In this document: piece after piece, positions 36,223 to 43,991 of the stretch
How positions within the stretch are numbered: the stretch's first letter is position 1
How the letters are laid out: every line of letters begins with the position of its first letter
Source of the DNA: Lentibacillus cibarius
GTDB lineage: Bacteria; Bacillota; Bacilli; Bacillales; Amphibacillaceae
Length of the DNA: 64,000 bases
Assembly (NCBI RefSeq): GCF_005887555.1
Contig: NZ_VCIA01000001.1
Location: forward strand, 2,108,001 to 2,172,000
Direction: 5' to 3'
Made by a program: the position numbers and the translations under genes
The notes under the pieces: generated by a model
The model's database searches: none
What the model was told of the DNA's origin: nothing
What the model saw: the letters and a program-made list of their open reading frames with translations, nothing else

Positions 36223-37545
36223 GTGAACAAAAGGCTATGTTTTTTATTGTTAATGACAATCGTGTTGTTGGTTGTTGCCGGTTGTAGTGATCATCGTGAA
36301 AATGCCAAGGAGGATGCTGCCATGAACGGAAAATGGACAGGATCAATCGAGGTGTCTAATCAGTCGCTAGCATTTATTGTAAACTTGAAAAAAGATGACG
36401 AATGGACAGGGACCATCAGTATTCCAGCTCAAGGTGTTAAGGATTACCCGTTGTCTTCTGTTACCGTAGATGGAGAACAAGTGTCATTCTTCATGGAGAT
36501 CCAAGGGGAGCAGCTTTCCTTTAGCGGTACATTTGCCAATGAGTCGATTGCAGGAAACTTTAGTCAGCGTGGACAGACGTTTTCATTTAAATTGACGAAA
36601 GGCAGCCCTGTTAAAGAAGATGATGGTAATTTTCTCCATGTGGAAACGGATAAAGGTACACTCTATGGCGAAGTAGAACAACCTGATGGGCAGGGGCCTT
36701 TTCCAGTTATGATTATCATTCCAGGTTCAGGGCCAACTGACCGTAATGGGAATTCCAGTGGTGTTCAGGGAGAAAATAATAGCCTGAAAATGCTGGCAGA
36801 AAGGTTGGCGGAACAGGGAATCGCCAGTGTCCGCTACGATAAACGCGGTGTCGGAAAAAACGTAGAGGCCGCCATTCCAGAAAATGAGCTTCTGTTTGAT
36901 CAGCTTGTGGACGACGCAGTGGCTTGGACGGAGCTGCTCGCACAGGATGATAAGTATGCAAACATTGGTATCATTGGACATAGCCAGGGGTCGTTAGTTG
37001 GCATGCTGGCAGCACAGCAGGGAGATGTAAACACATTCATTTCGCTTAGCGGCGCCGGCCGTACGATTGATCAAGTGCTTTATAGTCAACTACAATCCCA
37101 ATTACCTGATGGTTTGCTGCAAGAAGCAAAAGACATTCTTGGGAAAATGAAGCAAGATTATCAAGTACAGAAGAATATAAGTCAGGAACTGCAGAATCTT
37201 TTCCGGCCGTCAGTACAAGACTTCTTAGCATCATGGATGGCGTATGATCCGAGTGAAGAAATTGCTTCCTTGGATATGTCGGTCCTGCTGGTCAACGGTG
37301 GTCGTGATTTACAAGTGCCGGTTAGTGAGGCAGAGTTGCTTCGTAAGGCAAAACCTGATGCTGATAGGTTAGTCCTTGAAAAAATGAACCACGTATTAAA
37401 AGAAGCACCAGCTGCTGAACAGGGAAACAAAGAAACATACGGTAATCCGGATCTTCCGTTGGCGGATGGTTTGGTGGATGGAATCGTCGGCTTTTTAAAA
37501 GAAAATGACTTTGAGGCAGAAAGGGGAGAAAAAAATGGGGGATAA
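36223..37545 (+). CDS. alpha/beta hydrolase lipoprotein
   Basis: The 440-residue protein starts with a lipoprotein signal ending LLVVAGC, Cys 20. A beta-rich domain follows (about 30-125, NGKWTGSIEV...FKLTKG) and then an alpha/beta hydrolase. The nucleophile is in GIIGHSQGSLVG. The Asp is in LLVNGGRDLQVP and the His in MNHVLKEA, giving a complete Ser-Asp-His triad. It is probably an esterase or acyl hydrolase on the outer face of the membrane. GTG 36223 follows AGGAGG by 6 nt. It overlaps the next gene by 11 nt. Confidence 0.85.
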   Translation: MNKRLCFLLLMTIVLLVVAGCSDHRENAKEDAAMNGKWTGSIEVSNQSLAFIVNLKKDDEWTGTISIPAQGVKDYPLSSVTVDGEQVSFFMEIQGEQLSFSGTFANESIAGNFSQRGQTFSFKLTKGSPVKEDDGNFLHVETDKGTLYGEVEQPDGQGPFPVMIIIPGSGPTDRNGNSSGVQGENNSLKMLAERLAEQGIASVRYDKRGVGKNVEAAIPENELLFDQLVDDAVAWTELLAQDDKYANIGIIGHSQGSLVGMLAAQQGDVNTFISLSGAGRTIDQVLYSQLQSQLPDGLLQEAKDILGKMKQDYQVQKNISQELQNLFRPSVQDFLASWMAYDPSEEIASLDMSVLLVNGGRDLQVPVSEAELLRKAKPDADRLVLEKMNHVLKEAPAAEQGNKETYGNPDLPLADGLVDGIVGFLKENDFEAERGEKNGG

Positions 37546-38479
37546 ACAGCCGATTCGGCTCGATGAACGTATTCATTTGATTGATGCTTTTGATTTGGGT
37601 GTACCGGAGCGCACTGGTACATATGTGATTGATGAAGATGAACTGACGCTAGTTGAAACTGGGCCAAGTCCATCAGTGAAGTATATCAAAAAAGGCTTGG
37701 GTGAGCTTGGCTTTTCGCTGGAACAAGTGAAATACATCATCGTGACCCATGTCCACCTCGATCATGCGGGTGGGGCTGGACTTTTATTGCAAGATTGTCC
37801 TAATGCAACCGTTGTGATACATCCAAAAGGGGCGAGGCATTTAGTGAACCCGAAAAAGCTTGCTGCGGGGGCAAGGGCTGTATATGGTGACAGTTTCAGT
37901 GATTTATTTGATCCAATTGTGCCAGTGCCTGAAGATCGGCTGCTTGTTAAGGGTGACGGTGAAACACTTAATGTTGGAGATAACTGTACATTGAAATTCC
38001 TGGATACACCGGGGCATGCGCGTCATCATTTCAGTATTTATGATCCGATCAGCAATGGTCTGTTTACCGGTGACACCGTGGGTATCCGTTATCAGCAGCT
38101 AGTCCGGGATGGGATTGATTTCTTCTTGCCGTCAACATCACCGAACCATTTTGACCCAAGCGCGATGCATGCATCCATTAATCGTATCCGCCATATGAAT
38201 CTGGATAGGATTTATTTTGGCCATTTCGGCATGACGGAAAAAGTGAATGAAGCGCTTATTCAAGTTTCCGAATGGCTGGATGTTTTTGTGGAGATTGGTG
38301 AAAAAGTTGTGTCAGAGGAAAAAGGCTATGATGCACTGGCATCTAGCATGCTGGAACGCGTGAAAGAAACATTGCACCCGCTAGATGTCCCTGATAACCA
38401 TGATGTTTACGTATTGATTAATTTGGATATGCAGGTAAGCGCACTGGGTATTATTGATTATTTTAAGAGAGTGAAGTAG
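37535..38479 (+). CDS. MBL-fold metallo-hydrolase
   Basis: The 314-residue soluble hydrolase has the HxHxDH motif in TAVTHVHLDHAGG-like form (VTHVHLDHAGG, about 76-86). Further metal ligands lie in DTPGHARHHFSIYD (about 160) and FTGDTVGIRY, with a final His in IYFGHFGMTE. This is the glyoxalase-II/beta-lactamase fold with two metal ions. The substrate is unknown. ATG 37535 sits inside the end of the lipoprotein gene after GGGGAG, so the two are translationally coupled. Confidence 0.88.
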   Translation: MGDKQPIRLDERIHLIDAFDLGVPERTGTYVIDEDELTLVETGPSPSVKYIKKGLGELGFSLEQVKYIIVTHVHLDHAGGAGLLLQDCPNATVVIHPKGARHLVNPKKLAAGARAVYGDSFSDLFDPIVPVPEDRLLVKGDGETLNVGDNCTLKFLDTPGHARHHFSIYDPISNGLFTGDTVGIRYQQLVRDGIDFFLPSTSPNHFDPSAMHASINRIRHMNLDRIYFGHFGMTEKVNEALIQVSEWLDVFVEIGEKVVSEEKGYDALASSMLERVKETLHPLDVPDNHDVYVLINLDMQVSALGIIDYFKRVK

Positions 38480-38599
38480 GAATGACAGGTCAAGGCTCCA
38501 CACATAGCCGGTTCAAGGGCCTGTCCCCATGGTTCGATAATCACGTAAAGGAGGGCGGTGTTCCTCTGTAGTATTTGAATCGGGGAATGACCATATCGG

Positions 38600-39010
38600 A
38601 TGAAAATCATAACTGTTGTGCTACAGGTTGCGTTGTTATACGCTTTTTATATCGCTGGTAATTTGCTACAGAATCTTTTGCATTTGCCTATTCCGGGTAG
38701 TATTGTTGGATTATTGCTTTTATTTGCCGCTTTACTGTTGAAGATATGGCCCATTCAGTGGATTGAAACGGGATCCGTCTTTTTATTGAATTATTTACCG
38801 CTGTTATTTGTTCCTGCCACTGCAGGTGTAATGAATTATCTTGGTCTTTTTGCCGGCCGTACCGTTTGGCTTTTTGTCGTTACCATCATCAGTACCCTGC
38901 TTGTCATGATTTTTACTGGCCACACGAGCCAATTATTGACAAAGTTTAGGGGGAAGCGAAAGGAGAAAGCGGAATGCAAGAAACAATTATCGGAATCGTC
39001 TTCATCATAG
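38600..39010 (+). CDS. lrgA: CidA/LrgA family holin-like protein
   Basis: The 136-residue protein has four membrane segments and the family pattern LLHLPIPGSIVGLLLLFAAL (about 27-46). It ends in a charged tail. CidA/LrgA proteins work with a CidB/LrgB partner in cell lysis control and, in Bacillus, in pyruvate uptake (PftA/PftB). The 3' end overlaps the lrgB start by 37 nt. The ribosome binding site before ATG 38600 is weak. No LytS/LytT regulator is adjacent. Confidence 0.85.
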   Translation: MKIITVVLQVALLYAFYIAGNLLQNLLHLPIPGSIVGLLLLFAALLLKIWPIQWIETGSVFLLNYLPLLFVPATAGVMNYLGLFAGRTVWLFVVTIISTLLVMIFTGHTSQLLTKFRGKRKEKAECKKQLSESSSS

Positions 39011-39666
39011 CAACGGTTCTCATGTATCTCTTCATGAGTCGTTTATACCATCGTTTTCGTTTACCGATTCTTATTCCTGCTTTAACAACGACGTTTGCCA
39101 TTGTACTTATGCTTTTGCTGTTAGGGGTACCATATGATACCTATATGATTGGCGGGCAATGGATTGATACGTTGCTCGGCCCGGCCATTGTATCGCTTGC
39201 TTATCCCTTGTACAAACAGCGGCATCTCTTGGTTAAAAATCTGTATCCGATTTTGGGTGGTGTAGTAGTCGGCTCCCTTACCGGCATTTCCAGTGGTCTT
39301 TTGTTGGCGCAGTCGCTTGGTTTTAAAGAGGAGCTGCTTTTTTCTCTTCTGCCTAAATCGGTAACGACCCCCGTTGCGATGCAAATTGCTGATGGGTTGG
39401 GTGGCTTGCCATCACTTGCTGTCCTGTTTGTTATGACAGCAGGGTTTACGGGTGTCGTCGTTGGACCTTATATTCTTCATTGGTTCAGACTTGATAGTTC
39501 ATTGGCAAAAGGAATGGCTTTCGGCAGCGCATCGCATGCTATAGGAACATCCAAAGCCGTTGAATATGGTGAATATACGACATCGGTAAGCTCTGTTGCC
39601 ATGACGTTAAGCGCCATTGCCTGTTCTGTTTTCGGCCCGTTGATTGTGTTGTTGTTCTATGCTTAA
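38974..39666 (+). CDS. lrgB: LrgB/CidB family protein
   Basis: The 230-residue membrane protein has about seven segments. Signature blocks are GPAIVSLAYPLYKQRHLL (near 62), LLPKSVTTPVAMQIADGLGG (near 126) and AFGSASHAIGTSKAVEYGEY (near 188). It pairs with LrgA as the larger subunit, involved in murein hydrolase control or pyruvate transport in other Bacillales. The ATG follows AAAGGAG within the end of lrgA. Confidence 0.92.
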   Translation: MQETIIGIVFIIATVLMYLFMSRLYHRFRLPILIPALTTTFAIVLMLLLLGVPYDTYMIGGQWIDTLLGPAIVSLAYPLYKQRHLLVKNLYPILGGVVVGSLTGISSGLLLAQSLGFKEELLFSLLPKSVTTPVAMQIADGLGGLPSLAVLFVMTAGFTGVVVGPYILHWFRLDSSLAKGMAFGSASHAIGTSKAVEYGEYTTSVSSVAMTLSAIACSVFGPLIVLLFYA

Positions 39667-39974
39667 TGCACGTAGGTTTGTATTCGCTTAAGTGTCACAA
39701 AATCCGCTGAAGTTCACAATTATTAGGCTGAAACGCATTAAAACTTATAAGACAATAAACAATACCTGTCATGTGTAGTGGCAGGTGTTTTTTTAATCTA
39801 TCCAATTTCAAAGAATACTTGTTTTAAGTCATTCAAATGGATCATAATACAGTCTCAGATTGTCAATTATTTTCATTTTTTCCCCTGTTTTGCATGCTCA
39901 AGACAAATCTTTGTAATTTCGGCTAAGCGACACAAAAGATATATAATGCGACGCAGTTATTGAAGTCTTTTCTA

Positions 39975-40200
39975 CGACGATTTTTCGCCCGCCGTCTGGG
40001 ATCGCTCCGGGCGGATGCTTTCCGCGGGCATGGCTTCAGCCTCCTCGGAAGAAAACCACTTCCTGCGGGGTCTTCGACGCACAGGACGTGCTAGTGCAGG
40101 CGTTGCGACAGGACGTCGCGAACTTAGCCTGCCTACCTTTTCCCGCAGGAGTCACCGCCCTCCGCTCACCCGGACTAGTAAGGTAGCGTCCCTTGTTTAT
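39975..40200. repeat. mosaic intergenic repeat with GC-rich core
   Basis: The outer part (TTTCGCCCGCC, GGATGCTTTCCGCGGGCATG, GCTTCAGCCTCCTCGG ... CCCGCAGGAGTCACCGCCCT, CCGCTC) is a repeat type often seen between Bacillaceae genes. Inside, at 40075-40120, is the same 46-nt core as at 59062 (ACAGGACGTGCTAGTGCAGG then GTTGCGACAGGACGTCGCG). Thus one repeat family seems to be nested in another. It lies between lrgB and the convergent gene at 40235. Confidence 0.7.
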
Positions 40201-40234
40201 CTACCCGATTCCTGCTTCAATTAATAAAAACAGC

Positions 40235-40633
40235 TTATTTACCATCTTCCGTTCGCATAAAGGTCAGCAAGGCGAAAAATACAAAACTTAAGAGCAATAT
40301 CGATCCGCCGACAATAAAGAATACGGTCACAAATCCATCAGCCAAGTCAAATGGCCGTAGATAGTAGAGCCACATACCGACTGTAAGTCCGATTGCTCCG
40401 ATAATGGCAGACCAGACATGTAGGGTGGCCACTATTGTCTTTGCCGGAGTAAAAATTTTGTAGTAAACGGCCCACGCAAACAGAGTCAGCCAGCCGACAA
40501 CCAGAATATGGGCGTGGATAGTTTTAAAGGCCAGACTGCCCGCTCCGGCCATATGGGAGCCGAGGAAGGCGCCAATTAATGCAAAAACAGCTGAAAACCT
40601 GAGCAATGTTTTACTGTACTTTTCCAAATTCAT
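40235..40633 (-). CDS. four-helix membrane protein, oxidase-subunit-I-like
   Basis: The 132-residue protein has four membrane segments (about 10-30, 42-62, 68-90 and 100-125). It carries HAHILVVGW near 40-48 and HVWSAIIGAIGL near 72, histidines set as in haem-copper oxidase subunit I. At a quarter of the usual length it cannot be a full oxidase subunit. Similar small proteins are often labelled cytochrome c oxidase in Bacillaceae, from memory. The role is unknown. It shares its strand with mnmH upstream, 37 nt away. Confidence 0.6.
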   Translation of the reverse strand: MNLEKYSKTLLRFSAVFALIGAFLGSHMAGAGSLAFKTIHAHILVVGWLTLFAWAVYYKIFTPAKTIVATLHVWSAIIGAIGLTVGMWLYYLRPFDLADGFVTVFFIVGGSILLLSFVFFALLTFMRTEDGK

Positions 40634-40670
40634 TCTCTCCCTTTGTAATGAGAAACATCGTCATTTCCTT

Positions 40671-41729
40671 TTATTTGAAAGATGCTGCTTTTTTTGGATA
40701 CATTGCCGAGATTGCATGTTCAATCCGGGTAGTTGCTTCATCCAAATTAGCTGCATTAATTTGCTTTATTTGATCAGCAGTGTATTTTTCCGTTGTATGT
40801 TGATAGCGCGGATCATAGTAATAGTCAAGCAGTTGCCGGAAAGCGTCGTTGTAGTGACCTTTTCGCAAATCGTCCTCAATTTGTTTGGCAACCGGTGTAT
40901 GGATGCGTTTTTGTATGTGACTGTATGCTTCCATAAATGCATCCGGATGATTCCATGGTTGATAGTCGTCCAGAATGTTTTGGATGCGCTGTTCGATTGG
41001 CAAATCAATGAACAGCTGCACACTTTGTTCCTTTTTCTCATAAAGAAAGCTTGGGATACTGACTTTGCCGATACGTTTACTTTCACCTTCCACTAATACA
41101 AACGGTTCATCCCAGTATTGATGTATTGCGTGAACCAGGCGGGAATCAAACTTTTTCTGATTCGCTGGCTCAACGCCAATATGACCGAAAATGGACCCTC
41201 TATGACCAGCCATTCCTTCGAGGTCAATGACCGGGTAGCCTTTCTCCCAAAGGCGGTGCAGGATTTTTGTTTTGCCAGTGCCGGTATTTCCGTTTAAGAC
41301 GACAATATCCGGCGGGAATGCTGCTTTTTCCAATTCGTTTACAACCCATCGCCGATACGATCGGATGCCACCCTGCAGCCTATTAACGTCAATGCCCATG
41401 AAGTCAGTAAAAGTGGCAGCGGCCCTACTACGCATACCGCCGCGCCAGCAAAATACGACTTTAGGTGTGTCGATTTGTTCAAATTTATTAACGAAGTCCG
41501 GCAGTTTGGCAGACATAATCTCCAGTCCGCGCTTTTTTGCAGCTTGTTTGCCTACTTGCTTATAAAGGGTACCGACTTCGGCCCGCTCGTCATCTGTAAA
41601 CACTGGTATATTAATACTCCCTGGGATGGTTCCTTCATGGAATTCCTTTGGCGAACGGACATCAATCGCGGTGAGCTCGCCCTTGCGTTGTTTTTCAAAA
41701 AACTCCTGTAGCGTAATATCTTGAAACAT
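40671..41729 (-). CDS. mnmH: tRNA 2-selenouridine / geranyl-2-thiouridine synthase
   Basis: The 352-residue enzyme (SelU/YbbB) has an N-terminal rhodanese domain with the catalytic Cys in VVFCWRGGMRSRAA (about 92) and a P-loop domain with GNTGTGKTKIL (about 146). DLEGMAGHRGSIFGHIG is also typical. It geranylates 2-thiouridine at the tRNA wobble base and, with selenophosphate from SelD, exchanges sulfur for selenium. The start has AAGGAGAG upstream. A C-terminal scrap of selD lies directly upstream, so selenium donation may be lost here. Confidence 0.93.
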   Translation of the reverse strand: MFQDITLQEFFEKQRKGELTAIDVRSPKEFHEGTIPGSINIPVFTDDERAEVGTLYKQVGKQAAKKRGLEIMSAKLPDFVNKFEQIDTPKVVFCWRGGMRSRAAATFTDFMGIDVNRLQGGIRSYRRWVVNELEKAAFPPDIVVLNGNTGTGKTKILHRLWEKGYPVIDLEGMAGHRGSIFGHIGVEPANQKKFDSRLVHAIHQYWDEPFVLVEGESKRIGKVSIPSFLYEKKEQSVQLFIDLPIEQRIQNILDDYQPWNHPDAFMEAYSHIQKRIHTPVAKQIEDDLRKGHYNDAFRQLLDYYYDPRYQHTTEKYTADQIKQINAANLDEATTRIEHAISAMYPKKAASFK

Positions 41730-41749
41730 AGATGAATCGCTCTCCTTAG

Positions 41750-41827
41750 TTATTCGATCCTGATATGTCCATTATTGCCATCGGTCACTTCGCCTATAAT
41801 GCTTGTCTCGGCATCATACAAATTCAT
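41750..41827 (-). pseudogene. selD remnant (C-terminal fragment)
   Basis: A 25-codon frame reads MNLYDAETSIIGEVTDGNNG and ends HIRIE. The segment A-x-x-IIGEVT-(6)-G-x-I matches the extreme C-terminus of selenide, water dikinase (SelD), the enzyme that normally makes selenophosphate for MnmH and often lies directly before mnmH. No more of SelD was seen upstream. GGGGTAGAT precedes the ATG, but a product this small would have no active site. The call rests on my memory of SelD C-termini plus the mnmH linkage. Confidence 0.6.
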
Positions 41828-41904
41828 ATCTACCCCATTTTAGCACACAAAGGATAGATTTGTGTTTGAATGCATTTCATAAGAGGGTGCCGATTTTTCT
41901 TCGG

Positions 41905-42040
41905 TTGACACTTAAGTGTATTAATCATATAATACAGAGCATAGGTTGTATTAATCACTTAATACACATTGGTCAGTAAAAGGTGTCACCAAGAAATTGG
42001 GGGTATTTTTTTAATCTTAGTGTATTATGCGATTAATACA
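41905..42040 (+). promoter_or_regulatory. promoter and three palindromic operators of the GntR/ABC operon
   Basis: Three 20-bp sites TGTATTA-N6-TAATACA lie at 41917-41936, 41947-41966 and 42021-42040. The first overlaps a consensus promoter, TTGACA (41905-41910), 17 nt, TATAAT (41928-41933). Centres are 30 and 74 bp apart, close to three and seven helical turns. Operators of this form suit the YtrA-type GntR regulator encoded 36 nt downstream, which would repress its own operon. Confidence 0.88.
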
Positions 42041-42075
42041 CTGGTAGACATCCGATGTAAATAGGAGCTGGGCGT

Positions 42076-42468
42076 ATGAATGTACATTTTAATAAACGCG
42101 ATCCGGTCTATGTGCAGGTGATCCGCCATTTTAAGGAGCAGATTGCAACCGGCGTGTTTGAGCCGGGGCAGGAGATTCCCTCAAGGCGGGAGCTGGCAAA
42201 CCGGCTGAAAATAAATCCGAATACTGCACAACGCGCATATAAAGAAATGGAGGAAGCGGGTTTGATTTATACGGAGCGAAACTTGCCGAGCAGAATTACG
42301 AAAGATGAAAAGGTGCTACGTGCAGTCAGGGAGGAATTGATTGACGAAGCAGTAGATACATTTGTTCACTCGATTCGTTCCATTAATGTATCAGCTGATG
42401 ATGTGCTGGATCGAGTCAAGGAAAAATTTGAAACAGACAAGGATACAAGGGGGTACGACAATGATTGA
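42076..42468 (+). CDS. GntR family (YtrA-type) transcriptional regulator
   Basis: The 130-residue regulator has an N-terminal winged helix (VYVQVIRHFKEQIATGVFEP, then EIPSRRELANRLKINPNTAQ), the GntR signature. The C-terminal part is only about 55 residues, as in the YtrA subfamily that controls ABC transporters. No ligand domain is present. It is the first gene of the operon and overlaps the ATPase gene by 8 nt. It presumably binds the three palindromes upstream and responds to cell-envelope stress as YtrA does; the signal is inference. Confidence 0.92.
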   Translation: MNVHFNKRDPVYVQVIRHFKEQIATGVFEPGQEIPSRRELANRLKINPNTAQRAYKEMEEAGLIYTERNLPSRITKDEKVLRAVREELIDEAVDTFVHSIRSINVSADDVLDRVKEKFETDKDTRGYDND

Positions 42469-43150
42469 AGTGAAAGACGTGAAGAAAAAATTTGGCCGTA
42501 AACACGTACTAAAGGGTGTTTCCTTCACGGCCAACAAAGGAGAAATTACTTGCGTTATCGGGATCAACGGGGTCGGTAAAACAACGATACTCAATGCGGT
42601 GATGAACCTGACGCCCCTTAATGGCGGACAAATCCTGATTGACGGAGAGAAAATAAACAAACACAGCTATGAAAAAATCACGTTCATTCCGGATGCCATT
42701 ATGATGCTACCGAGCATGACGATTCGTGAGGCGATGCAGTTCATGGACGATTTTTACGACAGTTGGAATCAGGAACGCGCAACGGAATTACTCGGTTTTT
42801 TCAAATTGAAGGAAAACGAGAAAATCAATAACTTATCTAAAGGGAATCGAGCGAAAATCAATTTGTTGCTTGGACTGGCGCTGGATGTGGATTATTTGCT
42901 GATGGATGAGCCATTTTCCGGAATTGATATATTCAGCCGCGAGCAAATCGCCGACGTATTCACGAGCCATCTGGTGGAAGATCGTGGTGTGATTATAACG
43001 ACGCATGAAATTAGTGATATTGAGCACCTGATTGATAAATCGGTGCTGCTGGACGACGGTATTGTTTTAAAAGAATTTAATACAGAAGATATGCGGGAAA
43101 CAGAAGGGAAGTCAATCGTTGATGTGATGAGAGAGGTGTATCAGCAATGA
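42461..43150 (+). CDS. ABC transporter ATP-binding protein
   Basis: The 229-residue ATPase has Walker A GINGVGKTT (about 35) and a signature segment NLSKGNRAKINLLLGLAL in place of LSGGQ. Walker B is DYLLMDEPFSGID and the switch His is in VIITTHEIS. The LSKGN form is usual in YtrB-type ATPases. ATG 42461 lies within the end of the regulator gene and GGGGGTAC precedes it. The stop overlaps the permease start by 4 nt. Confidence 0.93.
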   Translation: MIEVKDVKKKFGRKHVLKGVSFTANKGEITCVIGINGVGKTTILNAVMNLTPLNGGQILIDGEKINKHSYEKITFIPDAIMMLPSMTIREAMQFMDDFYDSWNQERATELLGFFKLKENEKINNLSKGNRAKINLLLGLALDVDYLLMDEPFSGIDIFSREQIADVFTSHLVEDRGVIITTHEISDIEHLIDKSVLLDDGIVLKEFNTEDMRETEGKSIVDVMREVYQQ

Positions 43151-43977
43151 ATCGATTCGCGAAGCTAGTAAACTTTGAATTGGGGCGGTTTATGAAGATC
43201 TATCTTGTGCTCGTGGCCATGACTGTCGTTGTACAAGTTGCCGGTGTCATCGTGAAAGCAAATAAGTACATGTCAAAAGCCAATACAGCAATTTATGAGG
43301 AAATGCTTTCACGTGCGGAATTTATTGAGAGGTATGGCCAAATGGGGTTTATGGAAGTGACTCGCAGCTTATGGTTTATGGGGCCGATTGCGATATGTAC
43401 AGCAGCTTTAATTTTCTATGTATTTATGATCTGGTATCGTGACTGGTTTGGGAAAAATACATTTATTTATCGTTTGTTGATGCTGCCGACAGCCCGGCTG
43501 AATGTTTATATGTCCAAACTGATTGCCATATTTTTAATGGTACTTGGACTGGTTTCCGTACAGCTCATCATCTTGCCGCTGGAAAACAGTGTGCTGAAGT
43601 GGCTGGTGCCAACGGATTTTAGATCCGATATGACCGTTAGCCAGATAATCAATGGAAACCCTTTATCTATACTCGTTCCACAAACTTTTACCGAGTTTGT
43701 TTTGTATTACGGTGCCGGCTTCATGGCGCTAACGATTGCATTTACAGCTATTCTGTTCGAGCGTAGTTTTAAATGGAAGGGGATCATCGCGGGAATAGGC
43801 TATGTTGCGATTTCAGTCGTACTGTTTATCGCGCCTGTGCTATCCATGCTGCTCGTTGGTCGTGATTATTTATACACGCTTGAGATACTTGGACTGGAGA
43901 TTGTCATGGGAGGAATCGTGACTGTGATGTCTATTTGGGTCGGTAATTTCCTATTGAATCGAAAAATAACAGTGTGA
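43147..43977 (+). CDS. ABC transporter permease
   Basis: The 276-residue protein has six membrane segments (about 18-38, 75-98, 118-140, 175-200, 212-240 and 245-268) and no binding-protein features, as in ABC-2-type permeases of YtrC/YtrD character. The segment WYRDWFGKNTFIYRLLMLPT is typical of these. It overlaps the ATPase gene by 4 nt and would form the membrane part of the transporter. Confidence 0.85.
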   Translation: MNRFAKLVNFELGRFMKIYLVLVAMTVVVQVAGVIVKANKYMSKANTAIYEEMLSRAEFIERYGQMGFMEVTRSLWFMGPIAICTAALIFYVFMIWYRDWFGKNTFIYRLLMLPTARLNVYMSKLIAIFLMVLGLVSVQLIILPLENSVLKWLVPTDFRSDMTVSQIINGNPLSILVPQTFTEFVLYYGAGFMALTIAFTAILFERSFKWKGIIAGIGYVAISVVLFIAPVLSMLLVGRDYLYTLEILGLEIVMGGIVTVMSIWVGNFLLNRKITV

Positions 43978-43991
43978 AAGGAGAAATAGAA

